Shown here: one piece after another, positions 38,001 to 50,293 of the stretch
Numbering within the stretch: the stretch's first letter is position 1
Layout of the letters: each line of letters opens with the position of its first letter
Assembly (NCBI RefSeq): GCF_000002865.3
Contig: NW_001865044.1
Coordinates: 942,001-1,006,000 of the forward strand
Source of the DNA: Monosiga brevicollis MX1
Lineage: Eukaryota > Opisthokonta > Choanoflagellata > Craspedida > Salpingoecidae
DNA length: 64,000 nucleotides
Reading direction: 5' to 3'
The notes under the pieces: model-generated
Told to the model about the DNA's origin: nothing
Database searches by the model: none
What the model saw: only the letters and a program-made list of their open reading frames with translations
Made by a program: the position numbers and the translations under genes

Positions 38001-41000
38001 CTTGTCGGGCTGCCAAGCCTCTACCTGCCAACTTGTGGTTGCAGCAGCTGCCGTTCAAGACCGCTCTCTCAATGCGATCGGGCCGTTTGCTCAGAATGTG
38101 ACCGTCACTATTTCAGATGCCTTTGCTCCTGCGCTAGAAACTTTTACACTCGATCTATCACTTCAAGAACTGTCTCTTACCTTTAGTGAATACATTGTGG
38201 ATGCTGGTCTGCCAACCTGCATCAGTTTAGTGGATCAGGCTCAAAGTTCAGCGTTTTCGTTTACGACTTCAACCATTACACCAGTCAGCCCACGCGTTTT
38301 GGTCGTGGCCTTGTCTGTGGAAGATCTCGATGCACTGAGCGATCTTGTTGATCCCCCAATTGCGAAATCACGCGCCTCGACTCTTATCTCAATGGCTAGT
38401 GGCTGCGTTACTGATTCCGTTGGAAACCCAATTACCAGTATCGCAGCTATGGAGGCTACATTCTATGTAGCTGACACGCAGGTGCCACAGCTCACAAACG
38501 CCTCGCTGGACTTGAATACAAATGTACTGAAACTCATTTTTGATGAGTACGCTTTCTTCAACGTCAGCAGCGAGCACATTTTCATTTTCTCAGGCAGTGA
38601 CAGTGTGCAGTTTATGCCCGCTTTCAACACTGAAGGAAGGCAATTTCAAATGACTCTTGAAACTTCTGTTGTCAATGCCATGAAAGCCAGCTCAATTTGC
38701 GTTGCCAGCAGCTGTCAAGTTCAGCTTGTGGCTGGTTCGTTTTATGATTCAATGTTGAACATTATTGACAACCAAACGCAACCGCTTGTCGTACTTGCCG
38801 ACACACAGGCACCAAAGTTGGTGCAGTTCCTGTCTTTCAACGGCAACACCGGATGCTTGTCACTCATCTTTGACGAGCCGTTGCAAAATGATACATTTGG
38901 CTTGGCACAGCTGGCTCTTCTGAGTGATTACGAAGACGTTGCAGCCAATATTACCCTGAGTGGCAATGTGACTATCGACATTCGCAACGTTGAAGTGTGC
39001 GTTAGCAGCAATGTTCTGATTCAAATGAAGGCCAATGCAGTATGCAGTCGACGAGCAACCTGCTACATTGATGTTCGATCGAATGCTTTTTACGACGTGT
39101 CAAACAACAGCGTTGCCAATGCAATCATGCGTGTGCAAGCACTGACTGCTGACACTGTCGCACCTTCACTTGTGTCTTCAGGATTTGATGCTAATTCGGG
39201 TCAGCTTGCTCTGCAGTTTGATGAACCAGTTGACATTGACTACAATGCGCGCCTTATATTCTCCAATTCGATGCGCAATCTTTCAATTGCCATCGAGTCT
39301 GCCACGACCAACTACAACCTTGCTACTCTCACGCTTGGTATCAGCTCATCAAACCTTGGTCTGCTGTTAGAAAACGACATATGCACGCGCGTGTGTTGGC
39401 TTTATTTATCAAATGGACAGGCAACAGACCTGGCGGGCAATGACGTGGCCGCACAGTCCATCACGATGACCACATTTGTGCGGGAAACCAGCTTGCCGCA
39501 ATTATCAAGCGTGCGGTTGGATTTATCCTTCAACATGCTGTATCTCACTTTCACCGAGCCTTTGCGAACAAACGCAACGGAGTTGAGCACACTTTCACTT
39601 CAGGTCAGCACAGTAATTTCCTTAGTGAATAGCACAATGGTGTACCCTGGATTCCCAAGCAAGGACGTGGCCGTCACATTGGCTAGCGCTGCTGCTGCGT
39701 CCGTCAAGTGGGAGCTGTGGACAGCATCCCCCGGTACTGCCACAGTGATTGTCCCCGCCGGAAGTCTTGTCGACTTGTCTGGAAACAACGCCAGCAGCCA
39801 CAACGTGTCAGCCTCAACTGTTGTTGCCGATGCGATCGCCCCTGTACTCCAAGGCTTTGCACTTGACTTGAACACAGCAGAACTAGCATTGATTTTTGAT
39901 CGCCCAATCAACTCTGCGACCTGGGATGGCCAGTACGCCCTGCTAGGACAGCCGTCAACTACTGACCTCGCAGGGAGCTCAGTGCTACATGTGCAGAACT
40001 CTGGTTTGCGTCTAGTCATTCAGCTCAGTGCGACCAATGTGGCAGATATAGAAAAAGAACAGCTTGATGAGCACTCATTTGATTCTCAAACAGCTAGAAT
40101 TCAACTGAATGCGCAGGTTTTGCAAGGTATTAACAACGTGTACATACAACCCGTGACCCTTGCAACGGACGCGTCGTCATCCACAGCATATCAGGCCGAC
40201 ACGATTCGTCCAGCAGTTGTTGATATCCTCCTCAACATGACAGCTGGAAGAGTTTTTATGACATTCTCTGAGAGCGTCAATCGGAGCCAGTGTGATGTGT
40301 CACAACTGCAATTGCTCAACGAAACGGGTGGTCCCCTTGCCAATTTCTCAGGGAGTGGGGTGGGCTATGTCAGTGGTGACTACAACGTGCTGAGCTTGAG
40401 CATGCCATTCAGTCTCCTAGAGGCCATTAAGCTTCATCGCACTGAGGTTTACAGCCCAGATTCGACCCGATTCGAGTGGTCTTCTGCGTTTGTCAACGAT
40501 GCATTTGGAAATCAAGTAATGCCTGGATATCAGATTGCGGACCAATACTATGCAGACCTGTCCAGGCCCAAACTGGTATCCTATGACCTGGACTTGAGCA
40601 CGGAGGTGCTGTCGCTAACCTTCTCAGAAAGCGTTGCGGCGGAGAGCTTCAACGTATCCGAGTTGGTTATCCAAAGCACAAGCACGTCGGACCTAGCTGC
40701 GACACGCTTGACCGCTGCTTCAGTGGCTGCGCTGGAAGATGGACCTGTCATTCGTGTTCAGCTTGGCCGGGCGGACACCAACGCTCTCAAGCGAGTGACC
40801 GGGCTGGCCCGTAGTGCTGGTACAACCTTCCTCTCGTTTTCTGAGAACCTGGTGTCAGACATGAACCTGTACAACGCCACCTATTTCCCGGTGCCAGTGT
40901 CCGAGCGCCGCAACAAGGTTGTTGCTCGCTTGGCCTCTGGGGCGCTCGCTGTGACCAGCTACACCGCGGACAGCGTGCCGCCAGTGTTGGCCGCCTTCTC

Positions 41001-44000
41001 CTTAGACATGGATACCGGGGTGCTGGCTCTGACGTTTGACGAGACTGTGTCGGCATCGAGTTTGGTATGCAGTGGTCTGCGTGTCCAAGCCACAAGCGAT
41101 GTGGGTGCTGATGGAGTAACTTTGGACGCAAACTGCAGCGTTTTGGGCACCGATGACACTGTACTGCAGGTTGAGCTATCGCACAACGACATGAATATCA
41201 TGAAGTCGCTGCCCCATGTTGCGGTCAATGCTTCAAGCACGGTCCTACAGGTGACAGCGGCCAGCGTAGTGGATGTCTTTGGCAATGATGTCGGAGCTCA
41301 CGACTTGTCGGCCTCGGCCTTCATTGCCGACGCAACTGCACCTGTGGTCCGGTCTGCCTCAATCAACATGACTAGTCTGCACCTGACACTCGTGTTCTCT
41401 GAGTTTGTAGCTTCCACAAGCCTTTACCCCTCGCAATTCAGCCTCGTCGCCACCCAGAGTGCTATTAGCACGTCTTATCAACTCCAGACAACGGCAGTCT
41501 CTCAAAGCGCTTTGGATTCGCTCATTGTCGTTCTGACCCAAGCAGACAAAGACAACATGGACATGCTGGTTGATCTCTGCGCCAATGCCAGCACATGCTT
41601 CCTTGCCTGGTCACCAAGCGCATTTTTGGATGCAAACAACAATGGGGTGGTTGAGCGCCTCCCGGCCGCTGCTTTGGCATTCGACACCTTTGGACCTGAT
41701 GTCGTGAAGCCCCAGCTCATTGGGTTTGACCTCAACATGACCACTAGCCCAGCTGTACTGTCCCTTCAATTTGATGAAGTTGTCAGTGGCATGTCAGTCG
41801 TGCCTGCAAACTTCATTCTGCAGTCAACTGTCTCCGCTAGCTTGGGGAGCACAGTGCAACGAGCGCTGGTTGCCACACGTACGCCATGGGAGAATGCCAC
41901 GGTAGTCACAGCAACCAACGCCAACAGGCTTTCATTTGAGTTGGCAAAGGATGATGAAGAGGCGATCAAACAGTCACCTGGCTTTTGTCGCGATACTTCA
42001 TCGTGCTTTATTGCTGTCAATGACAATGCGGCAACAGACATGCAAGGCAACGTGCTGGTGGTTGTTGGAGACTCGACTGCGCTGCCAATCGCCAATCTCA
42101 GTGTTGATGCAACTGCACCCCTTGTTGAGAGCTATTCAATGCATTTTGGCGCGCAACTGCGGGGCGAGCTCCGACTGACATTTAATGAAGCCGTTAACGC
42201 CTCTTCCGTCGTTGCAAGCAGCATCCGTCTGACCTCGACGTTTGGTTCCGCTGCTGTTTCATTGATCGGTGCACAAGCGACGTCAGGAAATACGCTAACC
42301 AACTTTCATCCCATTGTTCGCTTAAACTTGACCGTTGATGTAACCAATGCCATTAAGCAAGACGGCCAGCTCTGCACTGAGACTGGTAACTGCCAGCTGG
42401 AGATGAATGGCATGGCCATCACGGATGCGTATGGAAATGCCAATGATGTTCTTCAATCTAGCTCTTGCAGCCTGGTTGAGGCTGATACAGGATTGCCGCG
42501 CGTTTTGGCTGTTGATTTGAACATGGATCTTGGCCAAATGATCATTAGCTTTGACGAGCCTGTGCAATCGTCGACCTTGATTCCAACGTTGCTTGTTGTA
42601 CGTTCGGGAGGCGCTGGAGCCAGCAATGTGACACAAGTTGTGCTGCAAGGCGGGGTTGTCGAGCCTGCAAATGCCACGACTCTCACTCTGTGGCTTTTGG
42701 AAAGCGATTTGAACAAGATCAAGGCTGCTCCAGCTCTTGCAGTGGATACGACGAGCACCTACCTGCAGATGGCCACAAGCGCTGTGTTCGACATGGCAAG
42801 TCCGACTCCTTTGGCCAATGGTCAACAGACGGTTGCTTGTGCAACTTATGTGCCTGATACCACTCAGCCGATCCTACAGGCATTCGACGTCGATTTGACT
42901 CGAGCCCATCTCCACCTTCACTTCAGTGAGCCGATATTGCCTGGAACCTATCAGCAGGTAAATGTGCTGCTTTCAGACGGCCGAGGCACTGTCGTCAATG
43001 TCACAGCATCTCCAACAACGTTGAGTACGGCATCTAGCCTTGTGCTCCTAATGAATAACAAAACCATGCACGAGATTCTTTTTGATCCTCTCCTATGCGC
43101 GGCGTCATCTTCATGCAACATGTCTTTCAATGCTTCCTTTGTGAACGACACGGCTTCCAACCCTCTGGCCACGCCGTTCAATCAACCTGCGCGATTGCTT
43201 ATTAACGACACCGTGGCACCTTACTTGTTGGCGTTTACGCTTAATGCATCTGACGGTCAACTTGATCTCACGTTTTCGGAGCCCATGAACGTGTCAAGCC
43301 TTGAGGTTCATTTGCTTTCTGTCGTTGAAGGTACAACTGCTGTGCCTGTTTCGTCAGCCAACCTGTTGTCGACCGCCGATTTGCAGACAGAGATTCACCT
43401 TCGAGTGAATGCAACTGTACTTTCGACGCTCAAGGTGCTCGGATTGACTCAGGCCACGGAGATCAACTTGTTCTTCAATCGGTCGTTTGTTCGTGACATG
43501 AGTAATAATAACGTTGCATTTTGGCCTGCTTTCATCTTGAGTGGCGCAGTACTTACAGATTCAGTGTCGCCAACGCTTGTGGCGGCGGCGCTGAATGTCA
43601 ACGCAGCCACCCTGGACCTCACCTTCGATGAACCCGTTCTGGCTGCCTCTTTCGATGTCGACCACATCACAATCGCATCCGAAGCATCAGCCACCCCAGC
43701 CCAGTCCCACACCCTCTCAGCTGCTGTGGGAGGCTCATCCACCACCAGCGCCAACGGCCTTGTCATGCGCATTGACATTGGTGCCTGGGACATGAACGAG
43801 ATCAAGCGACTGGATGCCTTGGCCGTTGATGCGGCCTCGACGTTTGTGAGCCTGACCAGCGCTGCAGTGGTGGACCTTGCACTGGTGCCCAATGCAGTCA
43901 CATCAATTGCCCTTGCGGATGGTATGCCGGTGGCGACCTACGTGGCCGATACGACGGCACCTCAGCTCGTGGCCTTTGGTTTAAACCTCACCTCAGAGGA

Positions 44001-47000
44001 GCTCCACTTGACCTTCGACGAGACTGTTAATGTGTCAAGTCTGAACGTCAGCGCTTTTGTCCTGTTTGATGCAGCAGCTTCCACGGCATCTGATGATCTG
44101 CTTGTTGCTGGCGCTTCTGACTCCCTCGACAGCATCTTTGTTTCAATCCAACTCTCTCGCGCATATGTGAATGCACTCAAGCTCCGTTTCCCCGTGAATG
44201 TGATCTCGGCCAATATGTCTCTTGCTTGGTCCACTGCAGCCATTCATGACATGCAACAACAACCTATTCTTTCCGGTCTCTATTCCAATGCTTATGAGAT
44301 TATTTCAGACAGCAACGCCCCCCAGCTCTTGAACGCCAGCTTGGAGGCGGGTACCATGACTCTTCGCCTCACATGGGATGATGTCATTGACGCATCGGCC
44401 TCTGACTTGGCGAAGCTCAGTCTAAATCTTTCAAACTTTGCAAGCTCCAATATTGCTGGCACTGTGCTTTTCAACTCATCAAACTGCCGCGACAACAGAT
44501 GCATCATCCTTTCAATTCAGCTTGCAAGCGAGACGAGCTCTGCTCTGCTAGCCGCGGGCTTGGCCAACAATACACTTGTCGTGGACGTGCATTCTGGATT
44601 CATTTTTGATTTATCTGGAAACGCAAATATTATTGGTGCCATCAATGTGGTCTTTGTGCAAGATGATGTTGCAGGCCCAATGGTTACGGGGAGTGTTCTC
44701 GACTTTGAGACGCAAACGCTTGTTGTTACTGCATCGGAGCCCCTGTTCATTGCACCTGCTGCTTCGGCCTTCTTGATTTGCAATTTCAATGCTTGCATTC
44801 GTCTTGGAGACGATGGTGTGACATTTACAGGAGGCACGTTGAATGTCAGTGGCACCCTTCTGGATAACGATCGTCAAGCAAGCTATACACTTGCCTTTGG
44901 CCAAGTGCAGCAGCTGCGAATCTTGCGTGAAAGTCACCCAGCGCTTACTCATGTCTTTGAAGCAAACATTCTGCAAGACAAGTTTGAGAATCCCAGCACA
45001 CCACAGAACAGATCGCTCGCAGTCATGGCCGATACCACAGGCGCAGTCATGGCCAATGCAACAATGAACTTGACCAGTGGTGAGCTTCGCGTGCGCGTTG
45101 ATGACTTGATCAATATCACCAGCATCAACAGCTCACTGCTGACTTTGCAACTCAACTCGGCTAACGTGAGCCTCGATGTTGCCACTACGGTGCAGCGCGA
45201 TGGCTTGAACAATGAGGCCCTGATCTTTTCACTCGTTGTCATAAATTTGCATCAAGTCAAGTTGGGGGCTCATGGGCACGCATCAGCAACCCTGTTTGTG
45301 GAGGGAGGTGCGATCGTCAATCAATTTGCCGTGGCCAATGAACAACAAGCACTGCCTCTAGCTTTGCAGTCAGACACCGTCTCGCCAACGCTTGTGGCGG
45401 CGGCGCTGAATGTCAACGCAGCCACCCTGGACCTCACCTTCGATGAACCCGTTCTGGCTGCCTCTTTCGATGTCGACCACATCACAATCGCATCCGAAGC
45501 ATCAGCCACCCCAGCCCAGTCCCACACCCTCTCAGCTGCTGTGGGAGGCTCATCCACCACCAGCGCCAACGGCCTTGTCATGCGCATTGACATTGGTGCC
45601 TGGGACATGAACGAGATCAAGCGACTGGATGCCTTGGCCGTTGATGCGGCCTCGACGTTTGTGAGCCTGACCAGCGCTGCAGTGGTGGACCTTGCACTGG
45701 TGCCCAATGCAGTCACATCAATTGCCCTTGCGGATGGTATGCCGGTGGCGACCTACGTGGCCGATACGACGGCACCTCAGCTCGTGGCCTTTGGTTTAAA
45801 CCTCACCTCAGAGGAGCTCCACTTGACCTTCGACGAGACTGTTAATGTGTCAAGTCTGAACGTCAGCGCACTGGCTCTTGCTAGCATGGACAAGTTTGTT
45901 CCCCTTGCACGAGCAACTGTGATATTTGCCAATGGCCCAGAAATCAGTTTGGCGTTGGTACAAGATGAGCTCAATCTTTTATACATTTACCACGTGCTTC
46001 CTGCCTCTACTATCGGCCTCCAGCTTCAAGATCATGCATTGATCGACATGTCAAACAATGCCATCGCTTATCTGCTGATCAACTCATCGAGCCTCACTGC
46101 AGACACGATTGCACCCGAGCTACAGCAAGTCGATTTTAGCTGGAACGAGGGTGGATATTTTGCCCTTCGCTTTGACGAGGTTGTTGAAGCCTCCGGCATC
46201 AATTTGGTTCTCACAGTTATTGGCAGCGCTGGAAACTCATTAAACGTATCGGGTGCTTTGCTTCCTGCGTCAAGCTTGAGTGAAAGCTTGATGTTTCATC
46301 TGGATCCGAGCTCATTGTTGGCTCTGCAGCGCCTTGCAGATGTGTTCTGTACTGACACGGATACTTGCGCTGTTCGCGTTTTCTCGAACGTGGTGAATGA
46401 TGCATACGGCAATGAAAACTTGGCTGTCTCGCGCTTCAATGTGTCTTCTCTCCTAGCGGATACTGAATTGCCTGTCGTGACGCGGTGCAGCCTTGATCTC
46501 TCATACCAAAACATGACCCTTCACTTCTCAGAGGTCGTGCGAGATGTCCGCTTTGACGCAATCAACATCCTTCTTGTGTCATCGACCAGCCAGCCCATCA
46601 TCACAATCCCAATGCAGTCCACTAACGTGACCGTGGCTAGTGACGTTCTGAGAGATGTGCCTGTGAGTACTGCAACCTATGAAAGCCTCATGTCCCAGTC
46701 CGCTTTGGGATCAACCGACATTCAAGTGATTTGTGAAGTGATGCCTGCAGCTGTGATCGACATGTTTGGCAACCCCAACGCCCAGCACAACTCAAGTGCA
46801 GAGTGGACTGCAGATGCGCGTTCACCTGAGCTGATGAATAGCACTTTGGATCTTTCAATGCGCGCGCTCCTGCTGTCATTTTCAAAAGCCATCAATGCCT
46901 CTGCCATTAATGTGAGTGCGATGGCGCTTGGCACAGTCCAGCTCAGTGGGAATGTGATGGAAACTGGACTTCAGCAATTTGTAACTATTGGCCTATCCAC

Positions 47001-49671
47001 GGCGGTTGCAGACGCATTGGCGCTTGCCTACCCCACCTGCACAAGCGCAGAGACTTGCTCTCTGTTCTTGCCCACGGACATCGTTGTTGATGTATTTGGA
47101 AATGGAAACGATGCTTCTAATGCATCTGTTGATTACTTTGTTGCGGACCAGGTGCCCCCTCTCCTGGAGTGGGCCGCTTTGAACATGAGCGCAGATCATT
47201 TAGTCTTGAGCTTTAATGAGATGGTGAATGCCACTTCCTTCCTTGCATCCGAAATTGTGCTGTGGGTCAATGGTACCAACACGTCTTTGCCTGCTGCCAC
47301 CTTGAATGCGGCAGAGCAAGGTGCCACGCTCCGCACTGTTGTGCTGCAACTGACGCGCGCCGAAAGCAATGCAATCAAAGCGGCTCTTTGGTCAAATAAC
47401 AATGCATCAACTGTGCAAGTCATTGGTGTTGGATTTGTAACCGATGTGTATGGCAATCCCATTGATACCGTGCTGCAATTGCTCGATGTGTTGAGTGTCG
47501 ATATTGTGGCGCCTCAAGTTCAATCCGTGGCACTGAACATGAACACCTCGCAGCTTGCTGTGACGTTTGACGAATTTGTGGATGTGAGTACGGTGCTCGC
47601 CGCTCAAATCAACCTCTCATCGGGGGCACTGGCCATCACTCTTGATGGGGCCGGTGTCATTACATTTTCAGCTGCCGAGACTGTGCTGACTTTGGAATTG
47701 CTTGAAGAGCAAATGAACGCAATGAAACGTCACGAAATCTGCTTGGTATCCGCATCGTGTCATGTGCACATTGATGTGGGCTTTGCTGAAGACTTGAATG
47801 GCAATAGCAATGCTGCTTACAACGCGACTGTTGACCAATTTCAGGCTGATGTTTCACCGCCTTTCTTGAAGGAGTTTGCAGTGGACATGAACGTTGGACA
47901 GCTCCTTCTCACGTTTGATGAACCTTTGAGTAGCAACGTCACGGCGGCGGATCTTGAGCTACGGAGCGATGCGAGTGGAACAAGCAGTTATGTTCTTATG
48001 CACGCCACAGCGGTGCGCGTGACCGTTTATGTCGTGCAAGTCAATCTCACTGCCACAGAACTGCATGCGGTTCAAACGGATGAGACATTATTCACTTCGC
48101 TATCCAGTAGCTACCTTGTGGTGGGCCCTGTGTTGGGCGCAGACAAGAGTGGAAACGCCGTGGCTAATAGTGTAACCCTCTGCACCACCTTTGTTGCCGA
48201 TAGCAGCAATCCTGTGCTTGCAAGCTTCTCCGTAGATTTGACACAGCGCGTTGTGACTCTGAACTTCAGCGAGGTTATCGACGTGACTAGCATCAATTTG
48301 GCCTCCATTTATCTTGGTGGCACGCCTCAAGTTGCTCTGAGCAACAGCTCAGTGTCAACTGTGACTGATGCAGCGTCCATTAACATTGCACTATCCAATA
48401 CAACGTTCAATCGGCTGCTGGCAGTGGGTATCGGATATAATGCCAGCTCAGCCTCGCTCTCGCTGTTAGCCGGAAGTGTTCGTGATCAAGCTGGAGTGAA
48501 TGTTTCAGCAGTTCATGAGCTGGAGCTGCACCCAAGCCAGTTTGTACCAGATCTGGTTCCTCCAACTTTGGTGGCATTTACGTTGGACATGAATGGTGGC
48601 ATGGTCTTCCTGACATTTGACGAACCAGTGCCAGGTTCAACAATTGCGGCTTCTACCGGTCGCTTTGTGCTTGTTGCGAGCGATCAAAGCTCCCAGTTTG
48701 CTCCTGAGATGACGGTTGTTAGCAGCGTGGCTAGCAAGACCATTTGGACAACGGCTGTCGTCCCGGCTTCGCTCGCCGAGCTGAAGCGCCGAAATCAAAT
48801 CGTGGATTCTTTGCCACGCATGGTCGTCTTGGGTGCCGCCTTCTACGATGTGTCAGGCAATGCAAACACGGCGACTTCTTTCGCCGAAGCCCCCGTGGCG
48901 AGCGAATTGCTTCCGGATATTGTTGCGCCGATCTTACTTTCGGCCACCCTGGATTTCAACACTGGATACTACGTTGCGTCACTTGATCAACAAGTGGCGG
49001 CCGCGTTGTTGACTCTAACATTTGATGAGGTCGTTAACATCACGTCCCTGCTTCCTTCTGATGTGGCTGTTGTCGTGGGTCCCGAGACAGTGACCTTGAC
49101 CGGTCTGCAAGCAATTACTTCGGTGCAAAACAGCCACATAGCAGAGTACATGTTGCTCAATGAGGATGTCAACCTCATGAAGAAAGCCACTAACTTTAGC
49201 CATGTTGTAAACAGCTCAAGCATCATATTAACATCTGGTGCCATCCTGGATATGGCGGATAATGCGGTGGCCTCACAAACGCTCCCGGCAGCAGTGGTGG
49301 CAGACACAACCCCCCCAGTAATCCTTGGCTTTTCTTTGTCGATGCAGACATTAGAGTTGACCATCACCTTTGATGAGACTGTGGACGGTAGTAGCTTTGA
49401 AGCCACGGAGTTGAGCTTACTGGATGCTGTGCAGACGGAAGTGGCCAACTACACCTTAACCGGGGCAATTGCACCCTCGGGCGCGGTGTGGTCTGAAGGT
49501 CTTGCTTTTGATCAAGGCGCGGTAACTGAGATCACCATGACGTTGAACACGATAGATGCTAATGAGGTCAGGCGGTTGGCCCTTTGCTCAGAACAGAACA
49601 ACTGCTACCTCGTGCATTCTGAATGGCTGATCAGTGATGTCAGCAACAACTTTATTGTCGGATGCTCATAA
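14077..49671 (+). CDS. Giant secreted or cell-surface protein with ~10 Ig-like N-terminal domains and ~87 SwmB/Big-like repeats
   Basis: Eight exons fit: 14077-14125, 14205-14813, 14971-15567, 15743-16039, 16133-16426, 16576-17151, 17296-17592 and 17726-49671, all joined by phase-1 introns; total 11,554 residues. Exon 1 codes for a signal peptide (MRWYLLLQATLVLACLG). Exons 2-7 code for Ig-like domains of ~99 residues with DxxGN-type motifs (DRFGN, DQYGNP, DMFGN, DNFGN). Exon 8, 31.9 kb without a stop, codes for about 87 repeats. The repeats begin after a D-x-x-x-P-x-L linker, carry L-x-L-x-F-x-E-P-V, a helix-like D-x-N-x-I-K, often a Cys pair, and end V-x-D-x-x-G-N. The layout resembles bacterial giant surface proteins (SWM_repeat / Big domains). 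N-glycosylation sequons are very frequent. It ends right after the last repeat without a transmembrane helix. Likely an extracellular adhesin, matrix or coat protein; that role is inference. Confidence 0.85.
14205..17592 (+). other. Exon-encoded Ig-like domain module region (exons 2-7 of the giant gene)
   Basis: Six exons with coding lengths of 203, 199, 99, 98, 192 and 99 residues, that is two, two, one, one, two and one copies of a ~99-residue beta-sandwich. All are bounded by phase-1 introns. Typical strands include VVGDSVALSLTAFDAYDN, VEVRVTTADQYGNPIND and VILRVTLVDNFGN, similar in style to filamin or invasin/Big_1 domains. Symmetric 1-1 exons are the classic signature of exon shuffling or exon duplication. 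Confidence 0.75.
15583..15627. repeat. (TTC)n and poly-T tract in intron 3 of the giant gene
   Basis: TTC triplets followed by about 18 T residues inside the intron between exons 3 and 4. It is too far from the acceptor to be the polypyrimidine tract itself. Confidence 0.85.
23587..24054 (+). repeat. Internal duplication block A, copy 1
   Basis: 468-bp block coding for one repeat (AAALNVNAATLDLTFDEPVL and onward) and the first strand of the next. I see two base differences from copy 2; the flanks diverge abruptly. Confidence 0.9.
27416..28214 (+). repeat. Internal duplication block B, copy 1
   Basis: About 799 bp coding for two repeats (from VSYDLDLSTEVL to SINMT). It matches copy 2 at 40574-41372, with a single difference noticed (CTGG versus CCGG near 28191, Trp to Arg). 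Confidence 0.9.
29872..30354 (+). other. Nested jelly-roll carbohydrate-binding-like module inside a repeat
   Basis: About 160 residues interrupt repeat 34 between its TFLASTARLS strand and the closing SEVTDVTGN strand. The insert reads NGAFENPGTDLTAPHGWSL, then YALQFWVARDL, a Trp-rich strand (SWSAVLWQLDW) and VGVDNVELMML. This start (N-G-x-F-E ... G-W) and end (D-N-V-x-L) are hallmarks of galactose-binding-like / CBM4-9 or DUF642-type jelly rolls. It is the only module of this kind I found in the array, so it may supply sugar binding. Confidence 0.7.
37027..37494 (+). repeat. Internal duplication block A, copy 2
   Basis: Same 468-bp block, exactly 13,440 bases downstream of copy 1. Differences seen: GTGACGG versus GTGGCGG near the start and CACTTAA versus CACTTGA near the end. 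Confidence 0.9.
40574..41372 (+). repeat. Internal duplication block B, copy 2
   Basis: Partner of the 27416-28214 block, 13,158 bases downstream. Even synonymous positions agree, so the copies separated or were homogenised recently. Confidence 0.9.
43567..44054 (+). repeat. Internal duplication block A, copy 3
   Basis: Third copy of block A. It shares with copy 4 the variants GCTGCAGTGG, TTTAAACCTC and CTTCGACGAGACT, and about 30 further bases at the 3' end (through GTCAGCGC), so copies 3 and 4 form a younger pair. Confidence 0.9.
45373..45869 (+). repeat. Internal duplication block A, copy 4
   Basis: Fourth copy, only about 1.8 kb after copy 3. Its 5' edge keeps the GACACCGTCTCGCC start of copies 1 and 2, which copy 3 has lost. 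Confidence 0.9.

Positions 49672-50293
<622 letters not shown>

Larger units (their letters stand above)
17726..49671 (+). repeat. Tandem protein-repeat array in one 31.9-kb exon (~87 units of ~360 bp)
   Basis: By reading the linker and strand motifs I count about 87 full units plus a half unit at the start. Units are strongly diverged at DNA level except for the blocks listed separately. About half carry an LCxxxxxC-type pair (for example LCVTQSSCHV, LCRSQANCYL, LCTSASTCVL) where others have A-V-D-A-S-S-T-F-type residues, suggesting an optional disulfide staple at the same loop. Exon 8 opens in mid-repeat (IAINFTATDLEAL), so the first repeat is either truncated or completed by exon 7 sequence. 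Confidence 0.85.
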
